This document shows positions 4,913 through 7,839 of a stretch of 7,839 nucleotides of DNA, one piece after another. Each line of letters begins with the position of its first letter. The first letter of the stretch is position 1. Where the stretch lies: assembly GCA_903922535.1 (NCBI GenBank), contig CAIXUF010000789.1, forward strand, positions 1 through 7,839. Reading direction: 5' to 3'. The notes under the pieces were generated by a model. The model did not search any database, was not told where the DNA came from, and worked only from the letters and a program-made list of their open reading frames with translations. A program made the translations under genes and the position numbers. The stretch is from Candidatus Hydrogenedentota bacterium. GTDB lineage: Bacteria; Hydrogenedentota; Hydrogenedentia; Hydrogenedentiales; CAITNO01.

Positions 4913-7839
4913 GTGTACAAGCTACTCTCGCAGAGCGAGGCCACCGGCCACCCGGGCCTGTACCGGCCGGATTACGAACATGACTCGTGCGGCATCGGTT
5001 TTCTGTGCAACATCGACGGACGGCGCAGCCACGACATCATCAAGAACGGCTACCGCATTCTGGTCAACCTGACACACCGCGGCGCCTGCGGCTGCGACCC
5101 CGAGACCGGTGACGGATGCGGCATGCTGATTCAGCTTCCGCACAGATTCTTCCAGAGCGAGGCGGAGCGACTTGGCTTCGAACTGCCGGAAGAGGGTCGT
5201 TACGGTGTGGGCATGGTGTTCCTGCCGCAGAATGCGGCCTCCCGGGAAGCGTGCGTGGCGAGGATCAACCGGGCCGTCGCCGACGAGGGCCAGACGCTGC
5301 TGGGCTGGCGCGAGGTGCCGCGCAACAGCGCGGCCATCGGCTGGCTGGCCCGCCGCAACGAGCCGGTCATGTGCCAGGTCTTCATCAAGGCGGCCGACGG
5401 TCTGGACCGCGATGCCTTTGAGCGCAGGCTTTTTGTGATCCGCAAGTCCGCCTCGATAGACCTGCGCAAGTCCGGCATGCCCGGCATGGACCAGTTCTAT
5501 GTGACCAGCATGTCCACGCGCACCATCGTCTACAAGGGCCTGATGCTGCCCGAGGCGATGGACAAGTACTACGAGGACCTTGCCAACCCCGCGGCGGAGA
5601 GCGCCATCGCGCTCATCCACCAGCGCTACAGCACAAACACGATGCCGTCCTGGCCGCTGGCGCAGCCGTTCCGGTTCCTGGCGCACAACGGCGAGATCAA
5701 CACGTTGCGCGGCAACATCAACATGTTCAGTTCGCGCGAGGCGCACATGGCCAACCCGCTCTTCGGCGCGGACATGAAGAAGCTGCTGCCCGCGCTGACC
5801 GTCGGCTACAGCGATTCGGCCATCTTTGACAACGCGTTCGAGGTGCTTGTGCGCGGCGGCTATCCAATGTCCATGGCCATGGCGATGATGATTCCCGAGC
5901 CTTGGAGCGGCCACGAGTCCATGCCGGACAACAAGAGGGCCTTTTACGAGTACCAAGCCTGCAAAATGGAGCCCTGGGACGGGCCCGCGTCCATGGCGTT
6001 TACCGACGGCACGCGCATCGGCGCCGTGCTCGACCGCAACGGGCTGCGCCCGTCGCGCTACTGGGTGACCAGTGACGGGCAGGTCATCATGGCCTCCGAG
6101 GTCGGCGTGCTCGACATTCCACAGGAGAAAATCGTGCGCAAGGGCCGGCTGGAGCCGGGCCGCATGTTCCTGGTGGACACCGAGCAGGGCCGGATCATCG
6201 ACGACGCTGAGATCAAGGAACAGTTCTCCACGCGCCATCCTTACCGGCAGTGGATCAACAACCAGCGGGTGGAACTGCCCGAAAGCCTGAGCCGCGCCGC
6301 GGAGCCCGAGAATGAGCCGCTGACAGAACGCGAGATCGCCTTCGGCTACACGCGCGAGGACATCGAAATCCTGCTGGCGCCCATGGCCACCGACGGCAAG
6401 GAGCCCGTGGGCTCCATGGGCAACGACGCGGCGCTTGCCGTGCTGTCCCCCCGGCCGCAACTGCTCTTCAACTATTTCAAGCAGCTCTTCGCCCAGGTCA
6501 CGAACCCGCCGATCGACCCGATCCGCGAGGAAATCGTGATGTCCATGGAGACCACCATCGGCCCCGAGGGCAACCTGCTCGCCGAAGCCGAGGAGGATTG
6601 CCGCCAGCTACGCCTCAAGTCACCCCTGCTGACCGACGCGCAGATGGAGTTCATCAAGAAACTGGATCAGCCCGGGCTTCGGACCGCCGTGATTTCAACG
6701 TTGGTCCCCGCCGCCGACGGGCCGGACGGCTTGAAGAAGGCGCTCGACCGCGTCTGCGACGAGGCCGCGAGCGCGGTGAACGCAGGCTCGACCATTATTG
6801 TTGTCAGTGACCGGGGCGTGAACCGCCGCTTTGCGGCGCTGCCGAGCCTGCTTGCCACCGGCGTGGTGCACCAGCACCTGGTGCGCACGCACCAGCGGTC
6901 GCTGTGCGGGCTGGTCGTCGAGACGGGCGAGGCCCGCGAGGTCATGCACTTCTGCCTGCTCACCGGGTACGGTGCGGGCGCGATCAACCCCTACATGGCC
7001 TATGAGATTATCGACGATCTGGTGCGCCGCGAGGTGGTGGTCGAGGAGGCGCCGGGCAAGGCGAAGAAGAAATTCGTCAAGGCCGTCGAGAAGGGCATGC
7101 TCAAGACCATGTCCAAGATCGGCATCTCCACGCAGCAGAGCTACCGCTGCGCGCAGATTTTCGAGGCCGTGGGCCTGGGCGCGACGATTATCGACCGCTG
7201 CTTCACCAACACGCCCTCGCGCATCGGCGGCATGGGCCTGCGCGACCTCGGGCGGGAGACGCTCATGCGCCATGCCGCCGCATGGCCCGACCGCGCGTCG
7301 CGCCGCCCCGAACTGGACCCGGGCGGCAACTACCGCTGGCGGCAGCGCGGCGAGTTCCACCAATGGAACCCCGTGACCATTGCCAAACTCCAGCACGCCA
7401 CGAAACTTGACAGCGCCCAGACCTACCAGGAGTTCGCCGACGAGGTCAACAACCGAAGCCGCACGTTGGCCACACTGCGCGGCCTGCTCAAGTTCAAGGC
7501 GGGGAACCCCGTCCCCCTCGAGGAGGTCGAGCCGGCCGCGGATATCGTGAAGCGCTTCTGCACGGGCGCGATGTCCTACGGCTCCATCAGCCGCGAGGCC
7601 CACGAGAACCTCGCCATTGCCATGAACCGCATCGGCGGCCGCAGCAACACGGGCGAGGGCGGCGAGGACCCGAACCGATTTGAGCGCGACCCCAACGGCG
7701 ATTTGCGCCGCAGCGCGAACAAGCAGGTGGCCTCGGGCCGCTTCGGCGTGACCAACGAGTACCTGGTCAACGCGGACGAGTTGCAGATCAAGATGGCCCA
7801 GGGCGCCAAGCCCGGAGAGGGCGGCCAGCTTCCCGGTCA
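4913..7839 (+). CDS. gltB: Glutamate synthase large (alpha) chain, N-terminal two thirds, cut by window edge
   Basis: Catalytic chain of glutamate synthase (GOGAT), which transfers the glutamine amide to 2-oxoglutarate to give two glutamates, the second step of ammonia assimilation; cytoplasmic. Seen: 975 codons with no frameshift. Start GTG at 4913-4915 follows AAAGGA by 8 nt and an in-frame TAA at 4892-4894. A 25-residue propeptide ends at the predicted N-terminal nucleophile C26 ([10 protein letters not shown]), as in type 2 glutamine amidotransferases. HQRYSTNT at 236-243 and AHNGEINT at 257-264 complete the glutaminase site. The central domain follows ([15 protein letters not shown] near 530-544; [23 protein letters not shown]). 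The FMN-binding synthase domain starts at about 883 ([15 protein letters not shown]) and reaches [18 protein letters not shown] at the window end. Usual length is about 1,500 aa, so the rest of the FMN domain, the 3Fe-4S cysteines and the GXGXG beta-helix lie outside. Whether the electron donor is NADPH (with GltD) or ferredoxin cannot be decided here. Confidence 0.97.
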   Translation, partial: MYKLLSQSEATGHPGLYRPDYEHDSCGIGFLCNIDGRRSHDIIKNGYRILVNLTHRGACGCDPETGDGCGMLIQLPHRFFQSEAERLGFELPEEGRYGVGMVFLPQNAASREACVARINRAVADEGQTLLGWREVPRNSAAIGWLARRNEPVMCQVFIKAADGLDRDAFERRLFVIRKSASIDLRKSGMPGMDQFYVTSMSTRTIVYKGLMLPEAMDKYYEDLANPAAESAIALIHQRYSTNTMPSWPLAQPFRFLAHNGEINTLRGNINMFSSREAHMANPLFGADMKKLLPALTVGYSDSAIFDNAFEVLVRGGYPMSMAMAMMIPEPWSGHESMPDNKRAFYEYQACKMEPWDGPASMAFTDGTRIGAVLDRNGLRPSRYWVTSDGQVIMASEVGVLDIPQEKIVRKGRLEPGRMFLVDTEQGRIIDDAEIKEQFSTRHPYRQWINNQRVELPESLSRAAEPENEPLTEREIAFGYTREDIEILLAPMATDGKEPVGSMGNDAALAVLSPRPQLLFNYFKQLFAQVTNPPIDPIREEIVMSMETTIGPEGNLLAEAEEDCRQLRLKSPLLTDAQMEFIKKLDQPGLRTAVISTLVPAADGPDGLKKALDRVCDEAASAVNAGSTIIVVSDRGVNRRFAALPSLLATGVVHQHLVRTHQRSLCGLVVETGEAREVMHFCLLTGYGAGAINPYMAYEIIDDLVRREVVVEEAPGKAKKKFVKAVEKGMLKTMSKIGISTQQSYRCAQIFEAVGLGATIIDRCFTNTPSRIGGMGLRDLGRETLMRHAAAWPDRASRRPELDPGGNYRWRQRGEFHQWNPVTIAKLQHATKLDSAQTYQEFADEVNNRSRTLATLRGLLKFKAGNPVPLEEVEPAADIVKRFCTGAMSYGSISREAHENLAIAMNRIGGRSNTGEGGEDPNRFERDPNGDLRRSANKQVASGRFGVTNEYLVNADELQIKMAQGAKPGEGGQLPG

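Noticed and set aside
4773..5072. 99-codon plus-strand frame with several Cys residues in the gltB leader, as leader peptide or zinc protein
   Set aside because: Starts at a TTG about where transcription would begin, has no ribosome site and runs far into gltB in another frame; the Cys pattern looks like chance.
4922..6460. 512-codon open frame on the minus strand
   Set aside because: Fully antisense to gltB, which shows unbroken family motifs. Composition is low-complexity (His, Arg, Ala, Gly rich), typical of a GC-rich shadow frame.
6695..7603. 302-codon open frame on the minus strand
   Set aside because: Antisense to the gltB central domain; no recognisable motif and a composition biased by GC-rich codons.

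Overview
The window looks like chromosomal DNA from a GC-rich, didermic, free-living bacterium. The strongest lineage hint is the 339-aa prepilin-like protein at 3379-4398, which has a class III N-terminal signal and a C-terminal H-x10-DG motif. Such proteins are amplified in Planctomycetes, Lentisphaerae, Verrucomicrobia and Candidatus Hydrogenedentes. The short palindromic repeat at 2094-2140 also resembles dispersed repeats I associate with those genomes. Placement in the PVC/Hydrogenedentes neighbourhood is inference, not proof.

Layout from left to right. (a) Minus strand, 1-656: the N-terminal 218 codons of a galactokinase, cut off by the window edge. (b) 703-837: a nested inverted repeat of MITE or REP type, filling most of the gap to the next gene. 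(c) Minus strand, 851-1990: a DUF4432/aldose 1-epimerase-like protein with its own sigma70-type promoter and an inverted repeat touching the -35 box. (d) 2094-2140: a second small palindromic repeat. (e) Minus strand, 2148-3113: a membrane-anchored calcineurin-like metallophosphoesterase; a GTG start fits better than the longer TTG start. (f) 3114-3378: a divergent promoter region with a 13-bp tandem repeat next to a good sigma70 promoter reading rightward. (g) Plus strand, 3379-4398: the prepilin-like protein, followed by a clear intrinsic terminator at 4464-4505. (h) 4506-4738: an AT-rich stretch with no convincing gene. (i) A strong promoter at 4739-4767 and a roughly 139-nt leader with two possible hairpins. 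(j) Plus strand, 4913 to the window end: the first 975 codons of the glutamate synthase large chain, with its Ntn glutaminase domain, central domain and the start of the FMN domain.

Functionally, the DUF4432 protein and galactokinase are in the same orientation and plausibly act together: anomer or sugar isomer handling followed by galactose phosphorylation at the entry of the Leloir pathway. The metallophosphoesterase, the pseudopilin-like protein and glutamate synthase each look like independent transcription units. I found no CRISPR array, RNA gene, transposase or toxin-antitoxin pair, and no convincing new multigene system. The points worth a second look are the intergenic elements: the nested repeat in front of galK, the putative operator at the epimerase promoter, the tandem repeat upstream of the pseudopilin promoter, the structured gltB leader and the AT-rich island.
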